Below are positions 51,062 through 61,143 of a stretch of DNA of 64,000 bases, one piece after another. The translations under genes were made by a program, and so were the position numbers. The notes under the pieces are model-generated. The model was not told the origin of the DNA. It worked only from the letters and a program-made list of their open reading frames with translations, and made no database searches. Positions within the stretch are counted from its first letter, which is position 1; each line of letters begins with the position of its first letter. This stretch comes from Rhizobium sp. P40RR-XXII. GTDB taxonomy: Bacteria; Pseudomonadota; Alphaproteobacteria; Rhizobiales; Rhizobiaceae. Location: contig NZ_JABAII010000004.1 in NCBI RefSeq assembly GCF_012641405.1, positions 372,001 to 436,000 on the forward strand. Direction: 5' to 3'.

Positions 51062-51682
51062 ATGAGACTTGATTCAAAATATTTCGATCGCATCCGCACC
51101 CGCCGCAAGCGCGCGCAGGAGCCTGAGCAAGGCCCGCCGACATGCCAGTGGGACGGCTGCGACAAGCACGGCACGCATCGCGCCCCGGTCGGGCGCAATG
51201 CGGAAGGGCAGTTCTTTTTGTTCTGCTTCGAGCACGTCAAGGAATACAACAAGGGCTACAATTATTTCTCCGGCCTCTCGGACGGGGAGATTGCGCGCTA
51301 CCAGAAGGAAGCCATCACCGGCCATCGTCCGACCTGGACCGTCGGCGTCAACAAGGCGGCGAAGAACAGTCCCTTGCAGTCGGAAATCCGCTCCGGCGCC
51401 TATACACGGGTTCGCGATCCCTTTGGGTTCGTCAAGGACAATGATGGCCGCGGCACCGGCCCGCGCTTCCCACAGCAGCGCAAGCTGAAAACGCTGGAGG
51501 CGAAGGCGTTCGATACGATGGGGCTTGGCGCCACCGCCACGGCGCCGGAGATCAAGCGCCGCTACAAGGAATTGGTGAAAATGCACCACCCCGATGCCAA
51601 TGGCGGTGATCGCGGTTCCGAAGAGCGCTTTCGCGCGGTCATTCAGGCCTATCAATTATTGAAGCAGAACGGTTTTTGTTAA
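51062..51682 (+). CDS. Zinc-finger-like protein with C-terminal J domain
   Basis: 206 residues. The J domain is at the C-terminus (about 149-206), with HPD at 176-178 and flanking helices EIKRRYKELVKM and EERFRAVIQAYQLLK. The N-terminal part has a possible metal site C28-x4-C33 ... C55-x2-H58 (CQWDGC and CFEH) and a conserved aromatic block KGYNYFSGLSDGEIARYQKE. The J domain should stimulate an Hsp70 (DnaK); the N-terminal region probably sets the client. It is divergent from bolA and precedes cobS, and it is not part of a dnaK operon. Confidence 0.85.
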   Translation: MRLDSKYFDRIRTRRKRAQEPEQGPPTCQWDGCDKHGTHRAPVGRNAEGQFFLFCFEHVKEYNKGYNYFSGLSDGEIARYQKEAITGHRPTWTVGVNKAAKNSPLQSEIRSGAYTRVRDPFGFVKDNDGRGTGPRFPQQRKLKTLEAKAFDTMGLGATATAPEIKRRYKELVKMHHPDANGGDRGSEERFRAVIQAYQLLKQNGFC

Positions 51683-51991
51683 TTCCTGTCCTTGCTCTCC
51701 GCCTTCAATCAGGTATGGTCCAAATCGGCTGAAGCCGCAGGCAACCGCGGCAGGGTGCGCATTTGGCTGGCTGCACCTCGGTCAACTTTCCGGACGCGGC
51801 GTTTCTTGTCCGGGACTCTGTTCAAGGATGCTCGCAAGCGATCATTTCATCGCGCCGAGATTTTGCTTTAGTCCCGGAGAAGTATCGCCGCTGTTCCGAC
51901 CGAACGGATGCGGGCAACAAAGCTGCGGCGTTTCGGACAAAACGGCTGAGATTGATATGGCTGGGTGAGAGCCACCCGCCCTGGAGACATG
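51683..51991. other. Intergenic region upstream of cobS
   Basis: 309 bases with no convincing gene. It contains two modest hairpins: GGTGC/GCACC around 51754-51777, and GGGTG/CACCC just before the cobS ribosome-binding site. I looked for a cobalamin riboswitch and did not recognise its B12-box or conserved core, so constitutive expression is the default view. Confidence 0.5.
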
Positions 51992-52981
51992 ATGAGCAAG
52001 ATTGACCTTGATATTTCCGAGATCCCCGACACCACCGTTTCGGTCCGTGAGGTTTTCGGCATTGATTCCGACATCCGCGTCCCGGCCTACAGCAAGGGCG
52101 GCGCCTACGTGCCCGACCTGGATACGGACTACCTCTTCGACCGCGAGACCACGCTCGCCATTCTCGCGGGCTTCGCTCATAACCGCCGCGTGATGATCTC
52201 AGGCTATCACGGCACCGGCAAGTCCTCGCATATCGAGCAGGTCGCCGCGCGCCTCAACTGGCCTTGCGTGCGTATCAACCTCGACAGCCATGTCAGCCGT
52301 ATCGATCTCGTCGGCAAGGATGCGATCGTCGTCAAGGACGGCCTGCAGGTTACCGAATTCAAGGACGGCATCCTGCCCTGGGCCTATCAGCACAATGTCG
52401 CGCTCGTCTTCGACGAATATGATGCCGGCCGTCCGGACGTGATGTTCGTCATCCAGCGCGTCCTGGAATCCTCGGGCCGCCTGACGCTCCTCGACCAGAG
52501 CCGCGTCATCCGTCCTCATCCGGCGTTCCGCCTGTTTGCGACCGCCAACACCATCGGCCTCGGCGACACGACCGGCCTCTATCACGGCACGCAGCAGATC
52601 AACCAGGCACAGATGGACCGCTGGTCGATCGTGACGACGCTGAACTATCTGCCGCATAACAACGAAGTCGATATCGTGCTGGCGAAGGTGAAGTCCTTCC
52701 GCACCGACAAGGGCCGCGATACCGTCTCCAAAATGGTGCGCGTCGCCGACCTGACGCGCGCGGCCTTCATGAACGGCGACCTGTCGACCGTCATGAGCCC
52801 GCGTACCGTCATCACCTGGGCTGAGAATGCGGAGATCTTCGGCGATGTCGCCTTTGCCTTCCGCGTCACCTTCCTCAACAAGTGCGACGAGCTGGAGCGG
52901 CCGCTGGTCGCCGAGCACTATCAGCGGGCCTTCGGTGTCGAGCTGAAGGAAAGTGCGGCCAACATCGTGCTCGAAGCCTAG
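51992..52981 (+). CDS. cobS: Cobaltochelatase subunit CobS
   Basis: 329 residues from the ATG at 51992, chosen for spacing from GGAG; another ATG immediately upstream is possible. It is an AAA+ ATPase: Walker [10 protein letters not shown] at 71-79, Walker [12 protein letters not shown], and sensor region [17 protein letters not shown]. With CobT it forms the chaperone-like ring that drives cobalt insertion into hydrogenobyrinic acid diamide by CobN in aerobic cobalamin synthesis. cobT follows on the same strand after 119 bases that contain a palindromic repeat. cobN is not in the window. Confidence 0.97.
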   Translation: MSKIDLDISEIPDTTVSVREVFGIDSDIRVPAYSKGGAYVPDLDTDYLFDRETTLAILAGFAHNRRVMISGYHGTGKSSHIEQVAARLNWPCVRINLDSHVSRIDLVGKDAIVVKDGLQVTEFKDGILPWAYQHNVALVFDEYDAGRPDVMFVIQRVLESSGRLTLLDQSRVIRPHPAFRLFATANTIGLGDTTGLYHGTQQINQAQMDRWSIVTTLNYLPHNNEVDIVLAKVKSFRTDKGRDTVSKMVRVADLTRAAFMNGDLSTVMSPRTVITWAENAEIFGDVAFAFRVTFLNKCDELERPLVAEHYQRAFGVELKESAANIVLEA

Positions 52982-53034
52982 AACATTTCCGCTTTTCTTC
53001 GAATCGCGAAAACGTTCTATCTTTTTGTTTTGAC

Positions 53035-53077
53035 GCAATTCCGGATAGAAAACTGTTATGCATTTTTCCTGGAATTG
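53035..53077. repeat. GCAATTCC-type palindrome between cobS and cobT
   Basis: Arms GCAATTCC (53035-53042) and GGAATTGC (53070-53077) frame a less conserved centre containing GGATAGAAAACTG and CATTTTTCC. The same family is at 23188-23240 and 58271-58314. It separates two genes whose products act in one complex and could change their expression ratio. Confidence 0.78.
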
Positions 53078-53100
53078 CTTTAGGGAAAAGCCGATACATC

Positions 53101-55002
53101 ATGTCAGGTCGCGGAGATAATTCCAAAGCGAAGCCGGGTGCCCCGGTGGACATGGAGCCGTTGCGCCGGGCGATCACCGGCTGCGTCCGCTCGATCGCCG
53201 GCGATGCCGAGGTCGAGGTGGCCTTTGCCAATGAACGCCCGGGCATGACGGGCGAGCGCATCCGCTTGCCGGAGCTTTCGAAACGGCCGACAGCGCATGA
53301 GCTTGCGGTGACGCGGGGCCTCGGCGATTCGATGGCTTTGCGGCTCGCCTGCCACGATGCCCGCGTCCATGCCGTCATGGCGCCACAAGGTGCCGACGCC
53401 CGCAGCATCTTCGATGCTGTCGAGCAGGCGCGCGTCGAATCGATCGGCTCGCTGCGCATGAGCGGCGTTGCCGCCAACATCAATTCGATGAATACGGAGA
53501 AATACGCCAAGGCGAATTTCTCCGGCATCGAACGGCGCGAGGATGCGCCGGTCGGCGAAGCCATGGCGATGATCGTGCGCGAGAAGCTGACCGGCCAGAA
53601 ACCACCGGAAAGCGCCGGCAAGGTGCTCGATCTCTGGCGTCCCTTCATCGAAGAAAAGACCGGCGGCGATCTCGATAGCCTACTCTCGTCCATCAACGAT
53701 CAGCAGAGTTTCGCCCGCATCGTGCGCAACATGCTGACGGCCATGGAGATGGCCGAGGAATATGGCGACGAGCAATCGGAGCCCGATAGCGACGACCAGC
53801 AGAGCGAAGAGGACAAGCCGAACGGCGAGGACCAGGATAACGACGACGTCAAGGAAGACGAAGGTGCCGACGCCGCGCCGGCGGAGGACAGCGAAGCCTC
53901 CGACGAGCAGATGGACGACGGCGCGACCGAGGACGGCGGCGAGATTTCCGACGACGATATGAGCGAGGAAGGCGAGGAAGATTCGGAAACGCCGGGTGAG
54001 ACCCGCCGTCCGAATACGCCCTTCGCCGACTTCAACGAGAAGGTCGATTATCACGTCTATACGGAAGAGTTCGACGAAACCACGACGGCACAGGAGCTGT
54101 GCGACGTGGCCGAGCTCGAGCGCCTGCGCGCTTTCCTCGACAAGCAGCTCGCGCATCTGCAGGGTGCTGTGGGACGGCTGGCCAACCGCTTGCAGCGTCG
54201 CCTGATGGCGCAGCAGAATCGCTCCTGGGACTTTGATCTGGAGGAGGGCTATCTCGATCCGGCACGCCTGCCGCGCCTGATCATAGACCCGACGCAGGCG
54301 CTGTCCTTCAAGATGGAACGCGATACGCAGTTCCGCGATACGGTCGTGACCCTGCTGATCGACAATTCCGGCTCGATGCGCGGCCGTCCGATCACGGTTG
54401 CCGCCTCCTGCGCCGACATTCTGGCACGCACGCTGGAGCGCTGCGGCGTCAAGGTCGAGATCCTCGGCTTCACCACCAAGGCCTGGAAGGGCGGACAGGC
54501 GCGCGAGAAGTGGCTTGCCGGCGGCAAGCCGCAGACGCCGGGCCGGCTGAACGACCTGCGCCACATCATCTATAAGTCCGCGGACGAGCCTTATAGACGG
54601 GCACGCAGCAATCTCGGGCTGATGATGCGCGAAGGCTTGCTCAAGGAGAATATCGATGGCGAGGCGCTGATCTGGGCGCATAACCGCCTGCTTGGACGCC
54701 GCGAGCAGCGCCGTATCCTGATGATGATCTCGGACGGTGCTCCGGTCGATGACTCCACGCTGTCGGTCAATCCGGGCAACTATCTGGAGCGGCATCTGCG
54801 CGCCGTGATCGATCAGATCGAGACGCGTTCGCCCGTGGAATTGCTGGCGATCGGCATCGGCCACGATGTGACACGCTACTATCGTCGCGCCGTCACCATC
54901 GTCGATGCCGACGAGTTGGCTGGAGCGATGACGGAGCAGCTTGCCTCGCTGTTCGAAGATCAGACGAGCATGCCGCGCTCGCGCATGCGCCGCGCCAGCT
55001 GA
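53101..55002 (+). CDS. cobT: Cobaltochelatase subunit CobT
   Basis: 633 residues. The N-terminal domain (about 1-215) is followed by a very acidic low-complexity stretch (about 218-300, mostly Asp, Glu, Ser) and a C-terminal von Willebrand A domain whose MIDAS motif DNSGSMRG begins at residue 421. CobT and CobS together act as the ATP-driven chaperone of the cobalt chelatase. The acidic linker is a normal feature of rhizobial CobT. No ideal ribosome-binding site precedes the ATG at 53101, which directly follows a repeat element. A lipoprotein gene starts 17 bases after the stop. Confidence 0.96.
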   Translation: MSGRGDNSKAKPGAPVDMEPLRRAITGCVRSIAGDAEVEVAFANERPGMTGERIRLPELSKRPTAHELAVTRGLGDSMALRLACHDARVHAVMAPQGADARSIFDAVEQARVESIGSLRMSGVAANINSMNTEKYAKANFSGIERREDAPVGEAMAMIVREKLTGQKPPESAGKVLDLWRPFIEEKTGGDLDSLLSSINDQQSFARIVRNMLTAMEMAEEYGDEQSEPDSDDQQSEEDKPNGEDQDNDDVKEDEGADAAPAEDSEASDEQMDDGATEDGGEISDDDMSEEGEEDSETPGETRRPNTPFADFNEKVDYHVYTEEFDETTTAQELCDVAELERLRAFLDKQLAHLQGAVGRLANRLQRRLMAQQNRSWDFDLEEGYLDPARLPRLIIDPTQALSFKMERDTQFRDTVVTLLIDNSGSMRGRPITVAASCADILARTLERCGVKVEILGFTTKAWKGGQAREKWLAGGKPQTPGRLNDLRHIIYKSADEPYRRARSNLGLMMREGLLKENIDGEALIWAHNRLLGRREQRRILMMISDGAPVDDSTLSVNPGNYLERHLRAVIDQIETRSPVELLAIGIGHDVTRYYRRAVTIVDADELAGAMTEQLASLFEDQTSMPRSRMRRAS

Positions 55003-55019
55003 GCCCGCTGCGGCGTCCG

Positions 55020-56108
55020 GTGGCATCGGCCTTGAGGCCGGTGTCCTTTCCAACCGGTGCCGCCGGTTCCTGGAGCTGGCCGGCTGCTGGAAGATGCGCG
55101 TGCGTGATAGCCGTGCTTGCCGGCCTGCTTGCAGGCTGCGGTTCCGCAAATGATCCCGACGAGGCTGGCCCTGCTGCCATTCAGGCAAGGGCAATTTCCA
55201 CTTTCAGGTCCGGCTCCGATCAATTGCGCTTCGGCGCTCTGGAGTTTCTCGGCGGCCTTGAGCTCAGCTCGGACAATTCGCTTCTCGGCGCCATCTCGGC
55301 CATTCGCTTTCGCGCCGACCAACGGCATTTCGTCTCGGTGCTCGATACCGGCCACTGGCTCACCGGCGCCATCGAGCGTGACGAGGCGGGCCGGTTGAAG
55401 GGTATCAGCGATGCGCGGATCTCGCCGATCATGGACCGCGACGGCGGCACCGATGCCGGTAAGGGCGAGATGGATGCCGAAGGATTGGCGTTGCGCGGCG
55501 ATCATGTCCTCGTCAGCTACGAACAGTATCATCGCGTCGATACCTATCCCGATCCCGGTTTCGAGACTTCCCCGCCGGACGGCACCATTCCCATCCTTAT
55601 TCCAAGGCGGCGGCTGCGCGCCAATCGCAGCCTCGAGGCGCTGATGATCGCGCCACGGTCAAGCCCGCTTGCGGGTGGTGCCGTCATCGTCGCCGAAGAC
55701 AGTCTGGACGATCAGGGCAATATACTGGCCGCCGTTCTGGATGGGCCGCTCCAGGGCCGCTTTACCGTTCGGCATTATGGCGGCTTCGGCGTCAGCGACG
55801 GTGTCTTTTTGCCCGACGGCGATCTATTGCTGCTGGAGCGGCGCTTCGGGCTGATACACGGCCTTGGCGTGCGCATCCGCCGCATTGCGGGTGCGGATAT
55901 CAAGCCGGGTGCCGTCGTGGACGGCAAGGTGATCTTCGAGGCCGGGACCAGAGATCAGATCGACAATATGGAGGGCATAGACGTCTTCCGTGCCGCCGAC
56001 GGTTCCCTCCACCTGATCCTGGTTTCGGATGATAATCATTCGATCCTGCAGCGCAGCCTGATGCTGGAATTTCGCCTGCACGACGAAAACCTTCTCAGCC
56101 AGAACTGA
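55020..56108 (+). CDS. Esterase-like activity of phytase family lipoprotein
   Basis: 362 residues from a GTG start. Residues about 27-40 (ACVIAVLAGLLAGC) look like a lipoprotein signal with a lipobox LLAGC, although the preceding segment is unusually long and a later start is possible. The rest resembles the phytase-like beta-propeller esterase family: RFGALEFLGGLELSSDN, FVSVLDTGHWLTGAIERDE, AEGLALRGDHVLVSYEQ, SLEALMIAP and DNMEGIDVFRAADG. Substrate unknown. It directly follows cobT and may share its message, with no obvious functional link to cobalamin. Confidence 0.8.
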   Translation: MASALRPVSFPTGAAGSWSWPAAGRCACVIAVLAGLLAGCGSANDPDEAGPAAIQARAISTFRSGSDQLRFGALEFLGGLELSSDNSLLGAISAIRFRADQRHFVSVLDTGHWLTGAIERDEAGRLKGISDARISPIMDRDGGTDAGKGEMDAEGLALRGDHVLVSYEQYHRVDTYPDPGFETSPPDGTIPILIPRRRLRANRSLEALMIAPRSSPLAGGAVIVAEDSLDDQGNILAAVLDGPLQGRFTVRHYGGFGVSDGVFLPDGDLLLLERRFGLIHGLGVRIRRIAGADIKPGAVVDGKVIFEAGTRDQIDNMEGIDVFRAADGSLHLILVSDDNHSILQRSLMLEFRLHDENLLSQN

Positions 56109-56150
56109 AGCATGTCGCGCGCCGATGCGGCACGCTTCGAATCATCGCTG

Positions 56151-56786
56151 TCAGGCGGTGGGCGCCTGCGACATCGGCTTCAGCACATTCATCAGCGCGC
56201 CGTAGGGCAGCAGCATGACGAGGCCGACCGTGGTCTTGACCGAGAAATCGCCGATGGCCCAGGAGATCCAGCGCGGCGCCGACGAGGAAAATGCGCCGAG
56301 GACCGGAGCCCATTCGATCGCGAAGGGATCGTTCGGTCCGAAGAAAACGAAGAAGGGCGCGAAGGCGAAGGAGAAGAAGATCAGCGTATCGAGCAGTGAG
56401 CCGATGAGCGAGCCGAACAGCGGCGCGCGCCACCAGGCCAAGCGGCGAAGGCGGTTGAAGACCGAGATATCGAGCAGCTGGCCGGCGAGATAGGCCGAAC
56501 CGGAAGCGATCGCGATGCGCGGCTGCGCGGTATAGAACGACAGGGCGACACCAACGACGAAGCCGGCAAGCACCACCTTCCGCGCGGCCTTCGGGCCGAA
56601 CTGGCGGTTGGTCAGATCGGTGATGAGGAAGGCGACCGGATAGGTGAAGGCACCCCAGGTGAGGATGTCCGCGAGATTGATGCCGGCGAATGTGGCCTGC
56701 AGCGGATACTGCACAAGGATGTTGGAGGCGACGACGACCAGCGTCATCAGCAGAACGTAGATAATGGTATAGCGTGCCGTCAGCAT
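56151..56786 (-). CDS. yhhQ: Queuosine precursor (preQ0) transporter, YhhQ/VUT family
   Basis: 211 residues with about six transmembrane segments. The family signature LITDLTNRQFGPKAARKVVL is at about residues 53-72, and GSLIGSLLDTLIFFSFAF and FSVKTTVGLVMLLPYGAL follow. YhhQ-type proteins import the queuosine precursor 7-cyano-7-deazaguanine. I looked for a preQ1 riboswitch in the 117-base gap upstream and saw only the terminator of rpmB. The start at 56784-56786 sits at the first helix. The symbol is by family resemblance. Confidence 0.85.
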   Translation of the reverse strand: MLTARYTIIYVLLMTLVVVASNILVQYPLQATFAGINLADILTWGAFTYPVAFLITDLTNRQFGPKAARKVVLAGFVVGVALSFYTAQPRIAIASGSAYLAGQLLDISVFNRLRRLAWWRAPLFGSLIGSLLDTLIFFSFAFAPFFVFFGPNDPFAIEWAPVLGAFSSSAPRWISWAIGDFSVKTTVGLVMLLPYGALMNVLKPMSQAPTA

Positions 56787-56832
56787 TTTTTTATCCTGGG
56801 AGATGCCACCAGTTGAAAGAAACCGGACATGG

Positions 56833-56867
56833 AAAAAGGCTTGTCCGGAGATGATCCGTTCAAGCCT
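56833..56867 (-). terminator. Rho-independent terminator of rpmB
   Basis: On the minus strand AGGCTTG (56867-56861) pairs with CAAGCCT (56843-56837), with an inner CGGA/TCCG stem, and is followed by TTTTT. It lies 37 bases after the rpmB stop and separates it from the transporter gene. Confidence 0.82.
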
Positions 56868-56903
56868 CTTAACCGGTATGAAATCGTGAAGTGCTCGTGC
56901 TGC

Positions 56904-57203
56904 TTAGGCAGCGACTGCAGCTTCAGCGGACTTCTTGACGATCTGGCGACGCAGCAGGCGAGCGCGCATGCTGAGTTCGTTTTCGCTTGCCTTGATAAGG
57001 AAAGCGTCCAGACCACCGCGATGCTCGACCGAGCGGAGCGCTGCAGCGGAAACGCGCAGGCGGTAGCGCTGGCCGAGAACGTCGGAGATCAGCGTGACCT
57101 GGCAGAGGTTCGGCAGGAACCGACGCTTGGTCTTGTTGTTGGCGTGGCTGACATTGTTGCCCACGAGGACGGCCTTGCCGGTCAATTCGCACATGCGGGA
57201 CAT
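56904..57203 (-). CDS. rpmB: 50S ribosomal protein L28
   Basis: 99 residues. The start [20 protein letters not shown] is the L28 signature (CxLTGK...[15 protein letters not shown]), followed by [20 protein letters not shown] and [19 protein letters not shown]. The Ala-rich C-terminal tail is normal for rhizobia. L28 is a basic protein of the large ribosomal subunit. AGGTG lies about five bases before the ATG at 57203. It has its own strong promoter and terminator, so it is monocistronic here and not linked with rpmG. Confidence 0.96.
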   Translation of the reverse strand: MSRMCELTGKAVLVGNNVSHANNKTKRRFLPNLCQVTLISDVLGQRYRLRVSAAALRSVEHRGGLDAFLIKASENELSMRARLLRRQIVKKSAEAAVAA

Positions 57204-57297
57204 GGTACACCTACTTTTGTTTTTCTCGGCCATCGGATAGACATCCCGGGCAAAGCCCCGCGCGCAATCCAACAGGCCATAATTGGAAAGTTGCGGT

Positions 57298-57326
57298 TCT
57301 ATAGTCAGACAGGCCGGCCGCGTCAA
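57298..57326 (-). promoter_or_regulatory. Strong sigma-70 promoter of rpmB
   Basis: On the minus strand, -35 TTGACG (57321-57326) and -10 TATAGA (57298-57303) are separated by exactly 17 bases, giving a start near 57291 and a leader of about 90 bases before rpmB. Confidence 0.75.
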
Positions 57327-57440
57327 GCCAAACCTTGTCTTTTCCCGCAATTCCGTCAAAAAGCTGCTGTTGTCTGGCGCTCGCAGCAGGCGAGCAAAGC
57401 AACTATATAACTTGCCTGATCCTCGTTGAAGGCCTTGATC

Positions 57441-58217
57441 ATGGTTCAAATTCGGAAGTGGCTTCTCATTTCAGCGATCGTTGCGTCGATGCCGTCGATG
57501 GCATCGGCCGACGTGCTGCGGCATGAAACGCGCTATCGCGTTTCTTTGGCCGGCCTGCCGATCGCCAGGGCGGATTTCAAAACGGAAGTCACCGGCAAGC
57601 AGTTCACCATCCGCGGCGATATCACCTCCGCGGGCCTTGCCGATCTTGTCACCTCCATCGATGCCAGGACGGATGTGACCGGCGTCGTCAACGATACGAA
57701 GTTGCAGGCAACGCACTACACGCTCTTCTACAAGAGCGGGAAGAGGGAGCGCACCTACGATGTCGCCTATGCCGGCGGCAACGTGATGTCGAACACGATC
57801 ACGCCCGAACCGAAACGGCCGGACACCTGGGTTCCCATCACGGAAGGCGACTTGAAATCCGTGCTCGATCCGATTTCAGGCATGATCTTTCCGATCACGC
57901 CCAGCCTCAACCTATGCAATCAGACGCTGGCCGTCTTCGACGGCGAGATGCGGATGGATCTGAAGCTGTCGCCGAAAGGATCTCATCCCTTCTCGACGGA
58001 GGGCTTCAAGGGCAAGACGGTTGTCTGCGGCGTGCGCTTCACGCCGAAGGGCGGCTACAAGAGCACACGCAAGGACTACCTCTATCTCGCCAAGAGCGAC
58101 GATATGGAGATCTGGTTTGCCAAGGCCGATACCATGAATGTCTACGCTCCGGTCTATGTCCGCATACCCACACAATACGGAACGGTGACGATTACAGCCG
58201 TAAAATACGGCAGCTAG
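57441..58217 (+). CDS. Periplasmic DUF3108 domain protein
   Basis: 258 residues from the ATG at 57441. An N-terminal signal peptide ([20 protein letters not shown]) ends at ASA, so the protein is exported. The mature part matches the DUF3108 type: [48 protein letters not shown], and a C-terminal LSPKGSHPF and FTPKGGYKS region ending with [17 protein letters not shown]. Members are predicted beta-rich periplasmic proteins of unknown role. It is divergent from rpmB and followed by a palindromic repeat. Confidence 0.83.
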   Translation: MVQIRKWLLISAIVASMPSMASADVLRHETRYRVSLAGLPIARADFKTEVTGKQFTIRGDITSAGLADLVTSIDARTDVTGVVNDTKLQATHYTLFYKSGKRERTYDVAYAGGNVMSNTITPEPKRPDTWVPITEGDLKSVLDPISGMIFPITPSLNLCNQTLAVFDGEMRMDLKLSPKGSHPFSTEGFKGKTVVCGVRFTPKGGYKSTRKDYLYLAKSDDMEIWFAKADTMNVYAPVYVRIPTQYGTVTITAVKYGS

Positions 58218-58270
58218 GACGACCAAACGCTTTACGGAAGCGTCTGGTCGGTCTAGCTACTAATTTCTAC

Positions 58271-58314
58271 GCAATTCCGGACGGAAAACCGCCGAACGTT
58301 TTTCCTAGAATTGC
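58271..58314. repeat. GCAATTCC-type palindrome
   Basis: GCAATTC (58271-58277) pairs with GAATTGC (58308-58314). The centre holds CCGGACGGAAAACCG and TTTTTCC, matching the layout of the copies at 23188-23240 and 53035-53077. It lies between two genes in the same direction. Confidence 0.78.
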
Positions 58315-58358
58315 TTTGGCGGATTGGGGACGTCCGCGACGATGAGCTGGGGGCAGCG

Positions 58359-59258
58359 ATGAAATTTCGTGCGACATTGACGGGCTTCTCGGCCATCGTG
58401 ATGTGGTCGTTTCTGGCACTTTTGACGGTGGCTTCGGGCAAGATGCAGCCCTTTCAGCTGCTCGCCATCTGCTTTGCCATCGGCAGCATCCCCGGCATCG
58501 TCGTGCTCTTGCTGAAGCCGGAACGCCTGCAGCTTCTGCGCCAGCCTGCTAAGGTCTGGATCACAGGCATTGCCGGCCTGTTCGGCTATCATTTCCTCTA
58601 TTTCACGGCATTGCGCCATGCGCCGGCGGTGGAGGCGGGACTGATTGCCTACCTTTGGCCGCTGCTGATCGTTGTCGGCTCGGCGCTGCTGCCCAGCGAG
58701 CGGCTTCGCTGGTATCATATGGTCGGTGCGCTGATGGGGCTGGCGGGTACGGTTCTGATCGTCGGCCGCAACGGTTTTCGTTTCGAAGGCGCCTACGCGG
58801 TCGGCTATGGCGCGGCTTTGCTCTGTGCCTTCACCTGGTCCGGCTATTCGCTGATCACGCGCCGCTTCGAAGCCGTTTCCACCGACGTCGTTACTCTATT
58901 CTGCTTGGTGACGGCGATTCTTTCCCTTTTCTGCCACCTTGGCCTGGAGGAGACCATCTGGCCGGAGAGCTCGGCGCAGTGGATTGCGATCCTCGGATTG
59001 GGCCTCTTTCCCGTCGGCGCGGCCTTCTATGCCTGGGACTACGGCATCAAGAACGGCGATATCCAGATCCTTGGCGCGGCGAGTTATGCCGCACCGTTGC
59101 TGTCGACGTTGATCCTGACGCTTTTCGGCTTTGCAGAACCGAGTTGGGGCATTGCGCTTGCCTGCCTGCTCGTGACCGGCGGTGCCGTGCTGGCCGCGCA
59201 TCGTATGATCCTGCGCCAAGATCGTGCTGAAGGCGCGCAGGCGGAAGCGGCAGAATAG
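58359..59258 (+). CDS. DMT-superfamily (EamA) exporter
   Basis: 299 residues with about ten transmembrane segments in two EamA repeats. The N-terminus (MKFRATLTGFSAIVMWSFLA) and LFGYHFLYFTALRHAPAVEA resemble the YddG-like aromatic amino-acid exporter branch. The second repeat contains YAWDYGIKNGDIQILGAASY and APLLSTLILTLFG. It likely exports small metabolites across the inner membrane; the substrate is not certain. The ATG at 58359 is preferred over an upstream in-frame start at 58311 that would run from the repeat element. Confidence 0.87.
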   Translation: MKFRATLTGFSAIVMWSFLALLTVASGKMQPFQLLAICFAIGSIPGIVVLLLKPERLQLLRQPAKVWITGIAGLFGYHFLYFTALRHAPAVEAGLIAYLWPLLIVVGSALLPSERLRWYHMVGALMGLAGTVLIVGRNGFRFEGAYAVGYGAALLCAFTWSGYSLITRRFEAVSTDVVTLFCLVTAILSLFCHLGLEETIWPESSAQWIAILGLGLFPVGAAFYAWDYGIKNGDIQILGAASYAAPLLSTLILTLFGFAEPSWGIALACLLVTGGAVLAAHRMILRQDRAEGAQAEAAE

Positions 59259-59307
59259 CTCCGTCGCAATCGCTGCCGGTTCCTTCCGCGTTCTCGTCGT
59301 ATCGCGC

Positions 59308-59745
59308 TCAGCCGAGTTCTTGGGCGAGTCCGATGAGAAGCCCTTCAGGCCCGCGGATGTAGCAGAGCCGATATGCATCTTTATATTGGACCACTTCGCC
59401 CACGAGCTGCGCGCCACGCGTGCGGAGCCTTTCAAGCGTTTCGTCAACGTCGTCAACCGCGAACATGACGCGGAGATAGCCCAGAGCGTTGACCGGGGCA
59501 TTGCGGTGATCGGCGACGACAGGCGGCGTGAGGAAGCGGGAGAGCTCGAGCCGGCCGTGGCCGTCCGGCGTGCGCATCATGGCAATCTCGACACGCTGAT
59601 CGCCCAGTCCAGTGATACGCCCGGCCCATTCTCCTTCGATCGTGGCCCGCCCTTCGAGCTCGAGGCCAAGTTCGCGAAAGAAATCGATCGTCCCTTCGAG
59701 GTCTTCGACGACGATTCCGACGTTGTCCATCCGCTTGAGTGCCAT
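59308..59745 (-). CDS. VOC family (glyoxalase-like) protein
   Basis: 145 residues forming one vicinal oxygen chelate domain: MDNVGIVVEDLEGTIDFFRE at the start and LGYLRVMFAVDDVDETLERL in the second half. The position of the usual first metal-ligand His is Asn (DNVGIV), and the C-terminal Glu position (LLIGLA) is Gly, so the canonical metal site is probably incomplete. It may be a binding protein or use a different site. Substrate unknown. It is followed, on the same strand, by 50 bases and then the EamA gene convergent to it. Confidence 0.85.
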   Translation of the reverse strand: MALKRMDNVGIVVEDLEGTIDFFRELGLELEGRATIEGEWAGRITGLGDQRVEIAMMRTPDGHGRLELSRFLTPPVVADHRNAPVNALGYLRVMFAVDDVDETLERLRTRGAQLVGEVVQYKDAYRLCYIRGPEGLLIGLAQELG

Positions 59746-59812
59746 GTTTCCAATCCCCGAGGTGGTGTCTAAGGCGTGTCGCGATCGTTCAGATTCGCTG
59801 GTTGCGATTTAG

Positions 59813-59849
59813 AGCGGTTCAGCTTTTCACGGAATCGCTGAACCGCTCA
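59813..59849. repeat. GAGCGGTTCAGC palindrome
   Basis: Perfect 12-base arms GAGCGGTTCAGC (59813-59824) and GCTGAACCGCTC (59838-59849) around a 13-base loop. It is a common rhizobial intergenic palindrome. It starts ten bases past the esterase stop and may also end the esterase transcript. Confidence 0.8.
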
Positions 59850-59859
59850 AATCTGGAGG

Positions 59860-61086
<1,227 letters not shown>

Positions 61087-61143
61087 TCAAGGCTGCCGCT
61101 CCGCGCCGTCTCCCGCGTGATGTCAATGAAACGTAAAGGAGGT

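Noticed and set aside
51683..51991. Cobalamin riboswitch upstream of cobS
   Set aside because: I did not see the B12-box or the conserved core helices, only short generic hairpins.
51992..55002. CobS-CobT as a MoxR/VWA-type defence or toxin system
   Set aside because: Both proteins match cobaltochelatase subunits in length, motifs and the acidic CobT linker.
53680..55194. A 504-codon minus-strand frame over cobT
   Set aside because: Antisense to cobT, with the acidic region of CobT producing its apparent hydrophobic tail; no ribosome-binding site or family signature.
56787..56903. preQ1 riboswitch upstream of the queuosine-precursor transporter
   Set aside because: The gap contains the rpmB terminator and no stretch fitting the preQ1 aptamer consensus.
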